Below, in pieces: positions 9,944 through 20,110 of a stretch of DNA of 64,000 nucleotides. Position 1 is the stretch's first letter. Every line of letters starts with the position of its first letter. The stretch is from positions 350,491,267-350,555,266 of the forward strand of contig NC_053040.3 in assembly GCF_002575655.3 (NCBI RefSeq). The letters run 5' to 3'. The notes under the pieces are model-generated. The model saw only the letters and a list, made by a program, of their open reading frames with translations. It was not told the origin of the DNA and did no database searches. This DNA is from Aegilops tauschii subsp. strangulata. Lineage: Eukaryota > Streptophyta > Magnoliopsida > Poales > Poaceae. The position numbers and the translations under genes are program-made.

Positions 9944-11375
9944 ACATCAACGGTGATGTACTTCCTCCGCTTCAGCGGTCCAAAGATGTTGCTGCCGCTG
10001 GGGGATCCTTTCCTCTTGCGGAGCTCCTCGAAGTCCACACAAAGACGACCGAAACGTTGGGCGTGACGGCCGGTGCGCAGCGGGGCCGAAGAAGAGCTCG
10101 GAAGGATATCTTCAAGGGTGCCCGGTTGCGGCAAATAGCCGGGCACCGTTTCACCACGACCTCCCAAGGCTCCTGGAGCCTTGGCCTCGGGAGTCGCATG
10201 CTGCGTCTCCTCAGCAACCGACACCTCAGGAGGGGGGTGGCAGGCTCCTGAGGACGATGCCCCAGGATCCCCACTCGGCACGTGCTCCTCAGCACTCGAG
10301 CCACCGGCCTCCGCCGGAGCTCGCCCACCTGCACCGTCGCTTGGGGCGAGCTCAGCACCAGGGGCAAGGAAGGGAACCACAACGACGGGGTTCTCACGAG
10401 GCCCCTCCAGGCCGGTCGGCCGCGGCCCCCACTCGTCAAAAGGAGGCATGTTCTCTGCAAATTCATCCTTGTGCTTGCAGCCGTACAGTAAGAAATTCTT
10501 CCCAGGCAGTTCGGCCGGCAAAGGGACACCCGTCACGACCTTGAGCACTGTCTGCCACGTCCCGAGAAGGAGCCCAAACTCCTGAAACCTCATGTGGTCC
10601 TGGCTGTGGAGCAAGGTCCACATTGGGCGAGAATGGCGCAGAAGCGGAGCAACCCGGCGCTTGACGAATTCCTTCACCACCATCGGCGCGGTCATGCCGC
10701 GATCTTTCAGCAACTTCAACCTGAGCCAGACGTGGGAAAGATGGGGGCTCGTGAGCCGCTGATGGCTCCAGCCGGAGTTAGGAACAGCGGGCCCTGGCGG
10801 CGCCTGGAGCAGATGACTGAGCACGCCGGCATCGACGAACACCCATCGCGTCCAAAATTCGCCCGTGGATGGAGGAAGCTCGAAGTCGATCCCCTCGCCC
10901 GCTGTCGCGTCCACGGCCTGGAAGCTCACGCACCCTGAGCTTTGCTGAGGGTCGATCAGATGCAATGAGAAGAAATGGCGGAGGAGGGCCACAGAAGGGG
11001 CTATGCCAACCATGGCTTCGCACACGAAGGCGAAGACGGCGAGGAGAGTCATAGACTGGGGGTCAAGATGCAGCTTGTGGATCTGATAATGCTCAAGCAC
11101 CGCGTTGAAGAAGGCGGAGAAGGGAGGAATCAGGCCAGCCCAAAGGGCATCTATGAAGATTGGGACTTCGGTGGCCGCGTGAGCCATGCAAGTGTGAGAC
11201 GCACGCCAAGCCACCGTCTCCCCCACTCATTGAAGCTGGAAGCAAGCATCGGGTGCACCTTGTCCATGGCCTCGTCGTTGAGCACCCAAGACCGGCCGAG
11301 CGCCGGCGCAAAGGACGGAGGCGCAGCAGGCAGAGATAGAGGTCTCTTCCCCTTTTCAACTTGTTTCGGCGCCAT
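9944..11375 (-). pseudogene. Antisense gene of the LTR element, exon 1 (Transposase_28-like domain, frameshifted)
   Basis: The ATG at 11373-11375 sits in a good plant context (GCC ATGGC) and begins MAPKQVEKGKRPLSL. The frame breaks in a run of five G (plus-strand C at 11220-11224) and continues one base off. The downstream part includes FIDALWAGLIPPFSAFFNAV and LLAVFAFVCEAMVGIAPSVA, which match the pattern of the 'putative gypsy type transposon' family (Pfam Transposase_28, PF04195, from memory). After this domain comes a Pro/Ala/Gly-rich linker. The exon ends at a strong donor, GTAAGTAT (9943 downward), where the unspliced frame also reaches a stop. Direction is opposite to the LTRs. The role is unknown despite the family name. 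Confidence 0.75.
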
Positions 11376-11650
11376 GGCAATGGAGCAGGCGGAGCGCAAG
11401 TCAGATTGGAGAAGAGAAACAGAGTCTCGAGGAAGCAGGGGGATTGGGAAAGCAAGGCGCTGACGACGGAGGAATAACTGTGTAGGCCGCGGGGGCCGCA
11501 TAGCTAGGCGGATTCAAAGGCGGCGTGGGGAAGCGGAGACACCCACGTCCAATCAACCGCCACGCGTCAACCGAGGCCGCAGGCTTTTGGTGCCTGCGGT
11601 GTTCCAAACTTGACCCTTTTCTTCGCCGCGAAGCCAAGCCCGAGCGCACC

Positions 11651-11666
11651 TTGGGCCCGGGGCTAC
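11651..11666 (+). promoter_or_regulatory. Polypurine-tract position before the 3' LTR
   Basis: TTGGGCCCGGGGCTAC lies directly upstream of the second TGTCGG. It is G-rich rather than a clean purine tract, as seen in other elements with this LTR type. Confidence 0.5.
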
Positions 11667-12312
11667 TGTCGGCGTTCTTGGAACGGGGGTCCCCAGACTT
11701 GCCTGCCTGCGGCCCACAGCATGGCCAAGCCAGCAGGCCGTACGGCCCATCTTCATCAACAAGGCATCCAAAACCCTCGCGAGGGTCCAAGCCTCGCGAG
11801 GCGGACGACGCAAGACCTCCTCTGGAGTAGCCTAGCCAGGCAGGCTCGCGAGGAGTGGAGATATCAAGGCGTGGCAAAACCTCACAAGGCTCTCGTGACG
11901 TGAGCCATGACGAACGGCACCAGGCGGGCGCCAGCGCGCGCAACGTCCTTATTTCCTCTTTGGTGCTAAAGAGGCCAGCGCACGCGAAGAGTACCGAGGC
12001 ATCAGGCAAAGGTTGCTATATTGGTGCAACGAGACCAAGACCAGGAGGACAGCAAGACGGAGGTCATCGTGGAGCCCAAGACGGCGTCACCACCAGAGCT
12101 TTTCGCAGGCGAAGACCACTTTTGTCAGGATAGCTTGTACTAGCTGTCCCCCTTCAAATTTGCCCGCCGTTGTTGGCTCCCTTCCCGCTTGACATTTGGG
12201 AAGAGGACCAGGGCCTATATAAGTAGAGCTAGCCACCATAGTAGGGGGGCTGGTCTCACCTCATCTCATCTTGGCTTGATCCAATCCGATCGAGAGCCTA
12301 GCCACAAGAACC

Positions 12313-12512
12313 GACTACTAGGAAAAGGCCTACTAATGGCGCACCTATTTTGGCTACTAATGGCGCACTATAGGTGCGCCATTAGTACCACGCCACTAGA
12401 ATATTTTAGTAATGGTGCACCATAGGTGGGCCATTAGTATCTGGTATACTAATGGCGGCCATTAGTAGCTGGTATACTAATGGCGCACCACATGGAAGTG
12501 CGCCATTAGTAA
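12313..12512. repeat. Left subterminal hairpin array of the CACTA element
   Basis: Several copies of TAATGGCGCACC and GGTGCGCCATTA alternate, so that each pair can fold into a short hairpin with a variable loop. These are likely transposase-binding repeats, by analogy with En/Spm. Confidence 0.75.
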
Positions 12513-12829
12513 CAATTTTTTTTTAAAAAATTCGTTTTTTCTTAATCTCAGGTCACTATTTCACATATGAGATATCCAACACATATATATACAACAAGCA
12601 TCCATATAACAATCATATCCAACACACAAGTTTCATCATATATACATACATAGCCAACACATAGTTCCATCATTACATATTACAAAAGTTTCACATTGTT
12701 CATCCAACACCGTTATCCATCAATTCACAAAAGTTTCACATTGATACAAAATAAAAACACAAATGGAAAAGAAGCACTCCATCCATGCAAGCTTCCGTGA
12801 ATTAAATCAAATCTGCAAAATGATAAACA

Positions 12830-12955
12830 AGAAGTTAGAAGAAGAAGAAGAAGAAGAGAAGAAGAAGAAGAAGACTAGAAGAATACTAGAAGAAGAAGAA
12901 CACTAGAAGAATACTAGAAGAAGAATAAGAAGAAGAATAAGAAGAATAAGAAGAA
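12830..12955. repeat. AAG-rich simple sequence
   Basis: Imperfect (GAA)n with ACTAGAAGAATA interruptions. Around it, 12960-13260 contains a second, diverged copy of a CATTTTGTGCTAACATAAG-type segment. No gene is seen from 12515 to 13280. Confidence 0.85.
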
Positions 12956-13282
12956 GACTATAAGATTATTATGTAAACTTGATCATTTTGTGCTAACATA
13001 AGTAATTTTGGAGCTAAACTACAGGAAACTAAGCATATAAGCTCTCTAAGTTAGCATATTAGAGCCAACTTAGGTAAAATGAAGCTAACCTATGTCATTT
13101 TGGAAAAGAAGAAGAGTAAGAAGAATAAGAAGAAGACTATAAGCTTATTATGTAAACTTGATCATTTTGTGCTAACATAAGTAATTTTGGAGCTAACCTA
13201 TAGGAAACTAAGCATATTAGAGATAACATAGGTAACTAAGTATATATATATCATTTTGGAGATCTGACATACCTGACATAGT

Positions 13283-14348
13283 TCAGTTCTCATTGTTCTT
13301 CTCCTTCTCCTTCCTCAGCCTGATGCGCCAAGAGCGGCGAGGCGGTGGAGGCAGCTGTGGGATGTAGTCTTCTACCACAATTGGCGTGGTCATGTCGCCC
13401 AGCTGTGGGATCGCCGGCGCCACCACCGGTGCGTGGTCATTGTCAGGCACCAGCACCATCGCGAGGCCACCTTCAGGCAGGACGGGCACGACCATCGCTA
13501 GGTCATCCTCAGCCACCACCATCTCTTGCCCATGGTCAGCCACCACCATCTCTTGCCCATGGTCAGCCACCACCAGCGCTAGGTCATCCTCAGCCTGATG
13601 CCCATCGTCATCCTGCAGCTCCTCATCCCCACTCTGCTCCTCTTCTCCCCCACTCCAGTCCGGATCATCCTTCTTGCTGTCTTTGCTGCTGCCAGAATCG
13701 CTGCTGCTTTCGCTAAAGCCAGAACCGCTGTTGCTTTTGCTACAGCCATAATCGCTACTGCTTTGGCTGTAGCCAGTGTCGCTGCTGCTGCTCCCATTGC
13801 CTGTCCAAATGCAACAATGACTGTTAACAATCGATGTGAGACAAAGCCAAATGTAGAGGAATAAGAAGAGGCAGAACGCACTGGCATCTTCGTCGTCAGC
13901 ATAGCGCATGCGACACATAGTCGTGTTGAAAACCTTCACGATGAGCATTGTGGCGTCATCGTCGTACCTGAAGAGAAGAAAGTACCCGGTCCGCAGGTCG
14001 TAGGCACTGTAGAACTTCTCCCAGCCACGTGGCCCTCCTCGATCACCAACTCCACGTCCCACAACCTGCGAACCCTGCTGCCGGCCTGTCGGAGCTTCAC
14101 ATTATCTGGCGGATCTTCACCCAGCATGTTCATAAAAGTGTCAGGCAGCCTCTACAATTTGGGACAAGGAGTGATGTAGCAAACAACAGAGTTATCATAA
14201 TGAGATGGGTGAAGGGGAGATCTCTCGTTTAATATACCTGCCTCGTGGCTGATACTGAAGTCCCAAGTATGACACTGAAGAACTCGAAAGCATCCAACTC
14301 GTACTCCAGTGAGGCAGAGCGGCGGTGGCTGCTTCCCCCCATCTCTGA
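13283..14348 (-). pseudogene. Captured B3 (REM-like) transcription-factor fragment
   Basis: The minus strand reads three segments with splice signals. Exon a (about 14237-14348) encodes FEFFSVILGTSVSATRQ and ends at donor GTATAT. Exon b starts after TTGTAG (near 14153) with LPDTFMNMLGEDPPDNVKL and WDVELVIEEG. It then shifts frame near 14035 to GWEKFYSAYDLRTGYFLLF RYDDDATMLIV-type sequence. Together these are the strands and helices of a plant B3 DNA-binding domain in the right order. The C-terminal part is Ser/Asp/Glu-rich with repeats of the SSSDSGS kind. The one-base frame break in the domain means no intact B3 protein. Capture by the CACTA element is inferred from its position. Confidence 0.7.
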
Positions 14349-14529
14349 TAAGCAGCAGAAGAGACCAATTAGTACCAGGATTATACATCGACTAATTATA
14401 CGGAAGTACCTAATGCTACAGTTAGGAAATGCAAACATCAGATTAGAAATTATGTAGAATAGATAATCAACTTTGCTGATTCCTAATAATAGACTTATTG
14501 ATTGACATTTAGGATCAAAATGCAACCAA

Positions 14530-15550
14530 TGAAAAAAGAAAACAGAGGATCAGAGACAAGCCATGTCTTGCATTGTTTCTATTTTTGTGTTTACGGAAGT
14601 ACCTAATGGTATTTTTATGATGTTTTGCAGCTGGTGAAAACGTATGAAATTGCATTGTTTTGCAGCTGGTGAAAGAAGCGCCTAATTGCATTAACACATG
14701 TCCAGTTCCAATAGAAATCTTGGGGTACATTCATGCTTGAGACCCATAACAGGAGCTTTTACTGGTTCAGAACACATCATGCAAAAGTACCAAACAAAAA
14801 AGAGAAAATTTCATATAGAAAGTTAGTTGTGTCGCACGGATCTTAAAGCAAAATTGAAGAGTTAGGATAGTAGGGCCGGGGTGCAGGTGCTCTAAAAATC
14901 CATGTTCTCTACTTCACACACAGGTACTACCTTCCTCATCTCTCTGCCCTCTCTCTCTTCCCATACCCCCATCTAGATGTCGACGAGACCCTGGCTCGAG
15001 GCCACGAGTGGTAGATTCTTTGATCATTTTATGTTAAGATCTTGCCCCTGTCCCTGAACTTATTGATTTTGTGGGGTTCTTGCAGATTGTAGGGCTTCAT
15101 GTGTGCTGTGAATTTTTTGGCAGTATGAACTCTAGCATGAGGAATGGATCTGGGGTGATGGATTTAATAATCACTGGAGATGGATACTGCCTTTGTGCAG
15201 TACTAGGAATCAAATGGATTTGGGATAAGGGATTTGGAATTGGAAAATGGTTGGCCAACTTCTTGGGTGTGAAGGAGGTTTGCAGAAACAACAATATTGC
15301 AAAACTTCACCGTCTCTGCAACACCAATATCCCTAGGTACTTCTGCAGTATCTTGACTGAACCTCAAAGTTTTTACAGACCATAGCCTGCGTTCCTTGTC
15401 ATTTGGTGGAGATGATAATTTCTGAGATTTTACTACTACTGGTGTGATTACGAGATTGACGTCGATCTGCTAGAGCTACATGCTGAATGGGGTGAAGTGG
15501 TCTACAAGGCTGCAGTGAATTGTTTGGTGGAACAACATAAAACTACTATG
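14530..15550. other. CACTA-internal DNA with a possible exon
   Basis: Mostly AT-rich. A plus-strand segment follows an acceptor-like TTCTTGCAG (ends 15084) and stays open to a stop at 15385, encoding MRNGSGVMDLIITGDGYC and GIGKWLANFLGVKEVC. I do not recognise it. It could be another captured exon or chance. Upstream, the 14900-15000 stretch has CT-rich 5'-UTR-like sequence. Confidence 0.3.

Positions 15551-15583
<33 letters not shown>
15551..15583. repeat. (CAT)11 microsatellite
   Basis: Eleven perfect CAT units. Confidence 0.95.
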
Positions 15584-15599
15584 TTGAATCTCCTTTAGC

Positions 15600-16190
15600 T
15601 AGTTTGAATCCATGGACTTACCCTGTCAGATGACCTACACTGCCACGGTCGAGGGGAGGGAGGGAGGGAATGGGGAATGGTGGAGAGAGGGAGGAAGGAG
15701 GAAGGAGGAGAGGTACCTGGTCGCCGGAGGGGTCGGGGTTGGGGTCGGCGAAGGGGTCGTGGTCGGGGTCCGAGCTCGTCCAGGTCCTCGCTCGCCGCGG
15801 TCGAAGGAGAGCAGGGGTCGGTGGCGGAGGACGACAGGGGCAGGCGAGATGGGCGCGTCGGGGCCGCGCTCGCCGGCTGCTGCAGGGGCCGGAGGAGGCC
15901 CTCGCTCGTCGGAGGGAGGAGGAGAGGAAAGGAGCGGGCGGCGCGCGCTCGGCCGATCCTGTTCGGGCGGCGCAGGGGCGGCGGGGGTGGAGTCCCGCGG
16001 GGGTCGGGGCGGTGGCGTCGAGGCAGCGCAAGACCACAGCGGCGGCGGCGTCGCCGACGGCGTGCAGGCGCGGCGGACGGAGGAGGCGGAGCAAGGGGGC
16101 GGCGGCGTACGGCTGGGGTCGAGTGGGGGATCTGGCGAGGGAGGGAGGGAGGCCACCAGTGCGAGGGGAACAAGTGGAGTGGGTTAGCAA
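15600..16190. other. GC-rich block, no supported gene
   Basis: Frames are open on several phases of both strands because the DNA is very GC-rich and purine/pyrimidine-skewed. The translations are low-complexity Arg/Gly or Pro/Ser. It may be a captured CpG-rich 5' exon. Confidence 0.4.
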
Positions 16191-16262
16191 TGGCGCACCT
16201 CCCCCTAGTGCGCCATTAGTACGTCGATTCTAATGGCGCACCTCCCCCTGGTGCGCCATTAG
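16188..16262. repeat. Internal pair of CACTA subterminal hairpins
   Basis: Two GGCGCACC...GGTGCGCC hairpins with CTCCCCCT loops. They lie about 0.85 kb inside the main right array, suggesting that the subterminal region was split by later sequence. Confidence 0.7.
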
Positions 16263-16330
16263 AATTTTGTTTTAATTACTAGCCCGACTGGTCAGGTTAT
16301 ATTCCACCTAACCCTATCTCCATCAGAACA

Positions 16331-16402
16331 CGCCCACTAGCTCGATTGGTCAGCACGCAGCACACACACTAGGAGGTCCTGGGTTCGATTCCCAGGCTCC
16401 CC
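16331..16402 (+). other. tRNA-derived fragment (Pol III boxes, degenerate)
   Basis: An A-box-like TAGCTCGATTGG and a perfect T-arm CCTGG GTTCGATTC CCAGG (B box) are spaced as in a tRNA gene, but the acceptor stems (CGCCCAC and CTCCCCA) do not pair. This fits a tRNA-derived SINE or decayed tRNA rather than a working tRNA. A partial second A-box-like stretch (AGCCCGACTGGTCAGG) lies about 50 bases upstream. Confidence 0.45.
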
Positions 16403-16767
16403 AATTTTTGTTTTTATGCATTTAAAATGCTGTTTGATATTTATTTGTGTTTAAATATGTTCAAACTTGTTTAAATCATAACAGTAATATTTTTTTATAA
16501 AAACAGTAATGATTTTTTAAAAAATATCATCAAGTTTGTTATTTGAAAATATAATCAAATTTGCTTTTTTTTTTGCAAATTTAGTTGCATTCATTTGTGA
16601 CGGTGGAGCGGGCCGGGGAGGGTGCGGGGGGTCGTCGGCGGCGGTGGAGTGGGGGAGGGTGCGGGCCGGGGGTCGGCGGCGACGGCCGGTGGAGCGGGGG
16701 AGGGTGCGGTGGGTCGGCGGCGACGGTGGAGTGGGGCAGGGTGCGGGCCGGGGGTCGGCGGCGGGTG

Positions 16768-17090
16768 GTTGGGGCGACGGGGCGACGGGGCGAGGGGAGG
16801 TGGGGCAAGGGGGCGACGGGGCGAGGGGCGCCGGGGTGGTGGCGGGTGGCGTCGGCGGCGGCGGGTGGTTGGGACGGTGGGGCGACGGGGCGAGGGGAGG
16901 TGGGGCAAGGGGGCGGCGAGGGGAGGGGGGCGACGGGGCGAGGGGCGCCGGGGCGGTGGCGGGTGGCGTCGGCGGCGGCGGGTGGTTGGGACGGTGGGGC
17001 GACGGGGCGAGGGGCGCCGGGGCGGTGGCGGGTGGCGTCGGCGGCGGCGGGTGGTTGGGACGGTGGGGCGACGGGGCGAGGGGAGGTGGG
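16768..17090. repeat. GC-rich minisatellite, 69-bp units
   Basis: Two exact-register 69-bp units begin at 16929 and 16998 (GGCGACGGGGCGAGGGGCGC...), with truncated and diverged units on both sides. Long frames on both strands here are artefacts of composition. Confidence 0.85.
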
Positions 17091-17121
17091 GGCGGCGTAG
17101 TAGTTTTGCAAAAAAAAGACA

Positions 17122-17475
17122 CTAATGGCGCACCAGGGAGCAGTGCGCCATTACTAGCTTAAACTAGTAATGGCGCACTGCCCCTGGTGTGCCATTAGTA
17201 GTTTTGCAAAAAAGTAAAAAAATAAAAAAATATTGTAGTGGCGTACTATGTGGCTGGTGCGCCATTACTAGTTAGAACTAGTAATGGCGCACTGTGCCCT
17301 GCTGCGCCATTAGTATGTCTGGAAAAATAAAAAAAATTGTTACTAATGGCGCACCGTGTGTCTGGTGCGCCATTAGTGTATTTCACACTAATGGCGGCGC
17401 ACCAGCACATGGTGCGCCACTGCTACATAGCAATGGCGCACCACATGTCTGGTGCGCCATTAGTGGCCATTCCAT
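17122..17475. repeat. Right subterminal hairpin array of the CACTA element
   Basis: About five hairpins of the form TAATGGCGCACC - short loop - GGTGCGCCATTA, spaced 50-70 bp. They mirror the left array at 12313-12512. Confidence 0.8.
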
Positions 17476-17847
17476 CTATAGCCCTTTTCCTAGTAGTGAC
17501 ACCTCAACCTCAGGAGGCTGTTCTTCCCTTGTACTGTTCATCATCAGCCCTAGAGGCAATCCACCACCACCACACTTGAGTAGGGTATTACACCACAACG
17601 GTGGCCCGAACCAGTATAAACCCCGTGTCTTTCTGTGTTGCGAGTCCGTCGAGTTCGTCCGCGAGATCTTAGTGAGCTAGGGCGTAGATCGATAGGAGGG
17701 AAAGACTTCCCGCGCACCCCAGTGTTCGAACCTTAAGGGTTTGCCGGAACCCCACATCCGACAGAATAGTGCGACCTCTCTTGCGGACCCATGTAGTCCT
17801 CAAGGTCATCTGCTCAGTTGATGATGGTAATGTAGTTGTCGTGGCTG

Positions 17848-17958
17848 CCGGCGGCTGGGAAGAAGATCTGAGGCGGTGAAAGACAGTGTGGAGAGCGGAT
17901 CCCTGCTGTGGTGAACCCTTCCGTCATTGGAGCAGCTGAGCTGGGGTGGAACACAGCA
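17848..17958 (-). repeat. Exon-like block, copy A
   Basis: The minus strand encodes a short segment with AAPMTEGFTTAG and PPQIFFPAAGS. It aligns over about 110 bp with the block at 18839-18950. It sits just beyond the right TSD of the LTR element. The family is unknown. Confidence 0.5.
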
Positions 17959-18025
17959 CAGCAGGAGCAGGACAAACCGCACAAGGTTTTACTTGACACA
18001 TATTTGTAACAGAAGTAATTGTGTA

Positions 18026-18455
18026 AGGGCTTGTTTGAATTTGATTCTAATAATGCGGGGATAGGAAATAGACATGAATATGATAGGAATGCATGTGCAA
18101 AATAGAGAATTTAAAAACACAGGATTTCTGCCAATCTGGGTGTTTGGTTCACAAGAATTGGAAGATCACACGATGCAAAGAAGCATGGTGAGATTAAGTC
18201 AAACCACACGAAAATGTACGTTTATAATGCTATTATGCTACTATCTCTTAGTCTTGTGCTTCATGAATAGGAATTGGAAAAGGAGGACAAGTGGAAAGTA
18301 AAATCCCTACGGTTTTTCTTTCAAGGAGACACTAAAGGAAGAAATACTACGGTTTTTCTTTGCTCCATTCCTTTGAACCAAATGCATGAATAGTAGTACC
18401 ATAGAAAACTTTCCAATTCCTATGTTTTTCCTTCACTTTTCCTATCAAGCACTGG
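18026..18455. other. Possible MITE with GAATT-rich ends
   Basis: Low-complexity AT-rich DNA with imperfect inverted ends (GGGCTTGTTTGAATT-like at the left, TTTTCCTATCAAGCA at the right) and a repeated TACGGTTTTTCTTT motif. The termini are not well enough conserved to fix a superfamily. Confidence 0.3.
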
Positions 18456-18838
18456 CGATTCTAGTAGGCAGGCTTGAGCAAGGAAAAGCCTACACTCAAA
18501 AAATGTTTTTGTGCCACTTCTATTACTTTGGACCCAGGCCACTGCCCTACTAGCTCAACTCCCAGGCCCATCGACAAATGCACAGCTCAAATGCCGCAGA
18601 GATAAATAATGATGGCGTTCAAGAGAGTCCATCACGGATAGCTAAGTTGCCTGGTACCTCACTGCTTGTCATATAGTAGGATAAAATAATCGTATTTCAC
18701 GTTACTACGTGTGCTCAGTAGACAATATATATAACATGTAGAGTAAAAAAGAGATGCAACAAGTGTACAACCTCTTTGGCGAAGCCATATCGATCTCAGC
18801 GTGATTGGGTTGGTCGGTGAGGATGCTCCGGCTGACTT

Positions 18839-18950
18839 GGCTGTCGGAGGAGGGGAAGAAGATCTTAGGTGTCTGGAGATGGAGCCTGGGGTACTGCTCC
18901 GCTGTGATGGAGGGTTTCGTCGTTGGAGCAGCTCCGGTGAGTTGTACGAC
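18839..18950 (-). repeat. Exon-like block, copy B
   Basis: The minus strand encodes GAAPTTKPSITAEQYP and TPKIFFPSSDSQ, similar in pattern to copy A at 17848-17958 (AAPxT...IFFPxxxS). The duplication suggests repeated exons of one minus-strand gene, possibly the one disrupted by the LTR element. Confidence 0.5.
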
Positions 18951-19086
18951 GCCGAGGCTGAAGGAGGACAAGAGAGACAACATAAACCTGAGTGGAATTC
19001 TAATAGCATCTCCAATAGATGACGTAAAATACATAACCACAAAGTGCTAGATGTAAAATACATTAGCCGCTCATCTCTGAACTTAA

Positions 19087-19196
19087 CTGTCGAAACTGAA
19101 TTTAACTGTCGAAACAGAATTTAACCGTCAAAACTGAACTTAACTGTCGAAACTGAATTTTGCTGTCGAAACTGAATTGTACTGTCGAAACTTAAC
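19087..19196. repeat. 19-bp tandem repeat, 5.8 copies
   Basis: Units of CTGTCGAAACTGAATTTAA start every 19 bases from 19087 with a few substitutions. Confidence 0.9.
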
Positions 19197-19249
19197 GCAC
19201 TAGTAGCAGAAAAGCAGTAGCAGCAGCAGCAGCGCGTGCGAGAGCCGGG

Positions 19250-20110
19250 GCAGCTGGTCGTGTAGCAGCATCAGGTGAGGCTACATGTCAGTCGACTGAC
19301 TTTTTCATCTCTGGTCAGTCAATTTTCCAGCGGTTGGATACGAAATCAAGGGCCTGCAGTTCATCTTCAACCTCCACCCCCCGAGCCGCCAGCCACCACC
19401 GGCCAAACAGCCGCCCCCACCGCCCGCGGTCGGCGGTGCGCCGCCCCGCCCGCCCTGAAACCACTCCCCACCGTCAGTCCGCTGCTGCCCCGGCCATCCC
19501 TCTAGGCCCCCCGTGCCGAGCCTTTTCTCCGGCTATCCCCACGCCACCGCCCCACCACCGCCAGCGACCACCGCCCCACCCCGAACCCTAAGATAGATAG
19601 TGGGGTACCTCTCCGGTGTGCCCCCTCCCCACTGCAGCTAGTTCATCCTTAACTCCGGCGAGCCCCCCCACCCCCTGAAAATTGATTGACCCAAAAGTCT
19701 ATTAAGTCGAATGAAGTGTAGCTAAATCGGAGCAGCATCGCAAGCAAGAGCAAGAGCGAGAGCAGCAGCGCGAGCAAGAGCAATAGCAAGAGCAGACCAG
19801 GTAGGAGACCGAGAGCAGAGCAGTTGCGCGAGCGAGAGCTAAAGCAGCAGCAGCTCCTACTGATGTGGACGTCGCCACCGAGGGAGCGACGCCGTGGAGG
19901 AAGTGGCCGGCGACGCCGCCGTGGATGGAGCCGCGCCGTGTCGGCTCGGGACCGAGCGCCGGCAGCACCGTGAGATCGAATCAAGAAGAAAATGCGGCGA
20001 TTAGTGTACAACCTCTTTCGTGGCGCCGATTAGGCCTCAGCTTGAAATTTCGGCATAACAAGACGCGGCTTGAAATTTCGGGAGAACAAGCTTAACGTGT
20101 ACCAAAAAAA
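19250..20110. other. GC-rich stretch with repeats, no supported gene
   Basis: Contains a Pro-rich frame on the plus strand (19334-19591) and a GAGCAAGAGC-type degenerate repeat near 19742-19800, whose minus translation is Leu/Cys/Ser low complexity. A pair of GCTTGAAATTTCGG repeats lies at about 20038 and 20068. Nothing here supports a functional gene. Confidence 0.35.

Larger units (their letters stand above)
12313..17498. mobile_element. CACTA transposon, 5186 bp, non-autonomous
   Basis: The left end GACTACTAGGAAAAGG (first base mutated from C) is the inverted repeat of the right end CCTTTTCCTAGTAGTG. The target duplication is ACC (12310-12312) against ACA (17499-17501), and the intact 5' LTR reads ACA at that point. 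Both subterminal regions are packed with hairpins built from TAATGGCGCACC and its complement GGTGCGCCATTA. Inside are a broken B3-domain gene fragment and GC-rich arrays, but no transposase motif that I can see. Confidence 0.9.
5301..17763 (+). mobile_element. Ty3/Gypsy-type LTR retrotransposon (Tat-like, non-autonomous) with nested CACTA
   Basis: Two LTRs of 908 bp (TGTCGG...CCGACA) bound the element. The 3' LTR is split by a CACTA element; removing that element with its 3-bp duplication gives exactly 908 bp again. Flanking 5-mers are GAAGA (5296-5300) and GAATA (17764-17768), a TSD with one mismatch. A primer-binding-like site follows the 5' LTR and a GGGCCCGGGG tract precedes the 3' LTR. 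The internal 5.5 kb has a short gag-like frame but no protease, reverse transcriptase or integrase. It carries a long antisense gene of the kind described for Tat-lineage elements. About 15 differences in the first 245 bp of the two LTRs indicate an old insertion. Confidence 0.9.
11667..17763 (+). repeat. 3' LTR split by a CACTA insertion
   Basis: LTR sequence runs 11667-12312 and resumes at 17502-17763. Removing the 5186-bp CACTA element and one 3-bp target copy restores 908 bp, the exact length of the 5' LTR. The LTR therefore inserted first. Confidence 0.9.

Noticed and set aside
9901..10585. Plus-strand frames opposite the antisense gene
   Set aside because: The minus strand has splice sites and a recognisable domain. 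The plus frames lack motifs.
15595..16233. Several long overlapping reading frames on both strands
   Set aside because: They follow from extreme GC richness. The translations are Pro/Ser/Arg low complexity in every phase, without motifs or start context.
16517..17162. Long Pro-rich or Gly-rich frames of up to 208 codons
   Set aside because: They are read through a 69-bp GC-rich minisatellite; both strands are open for the same reason.
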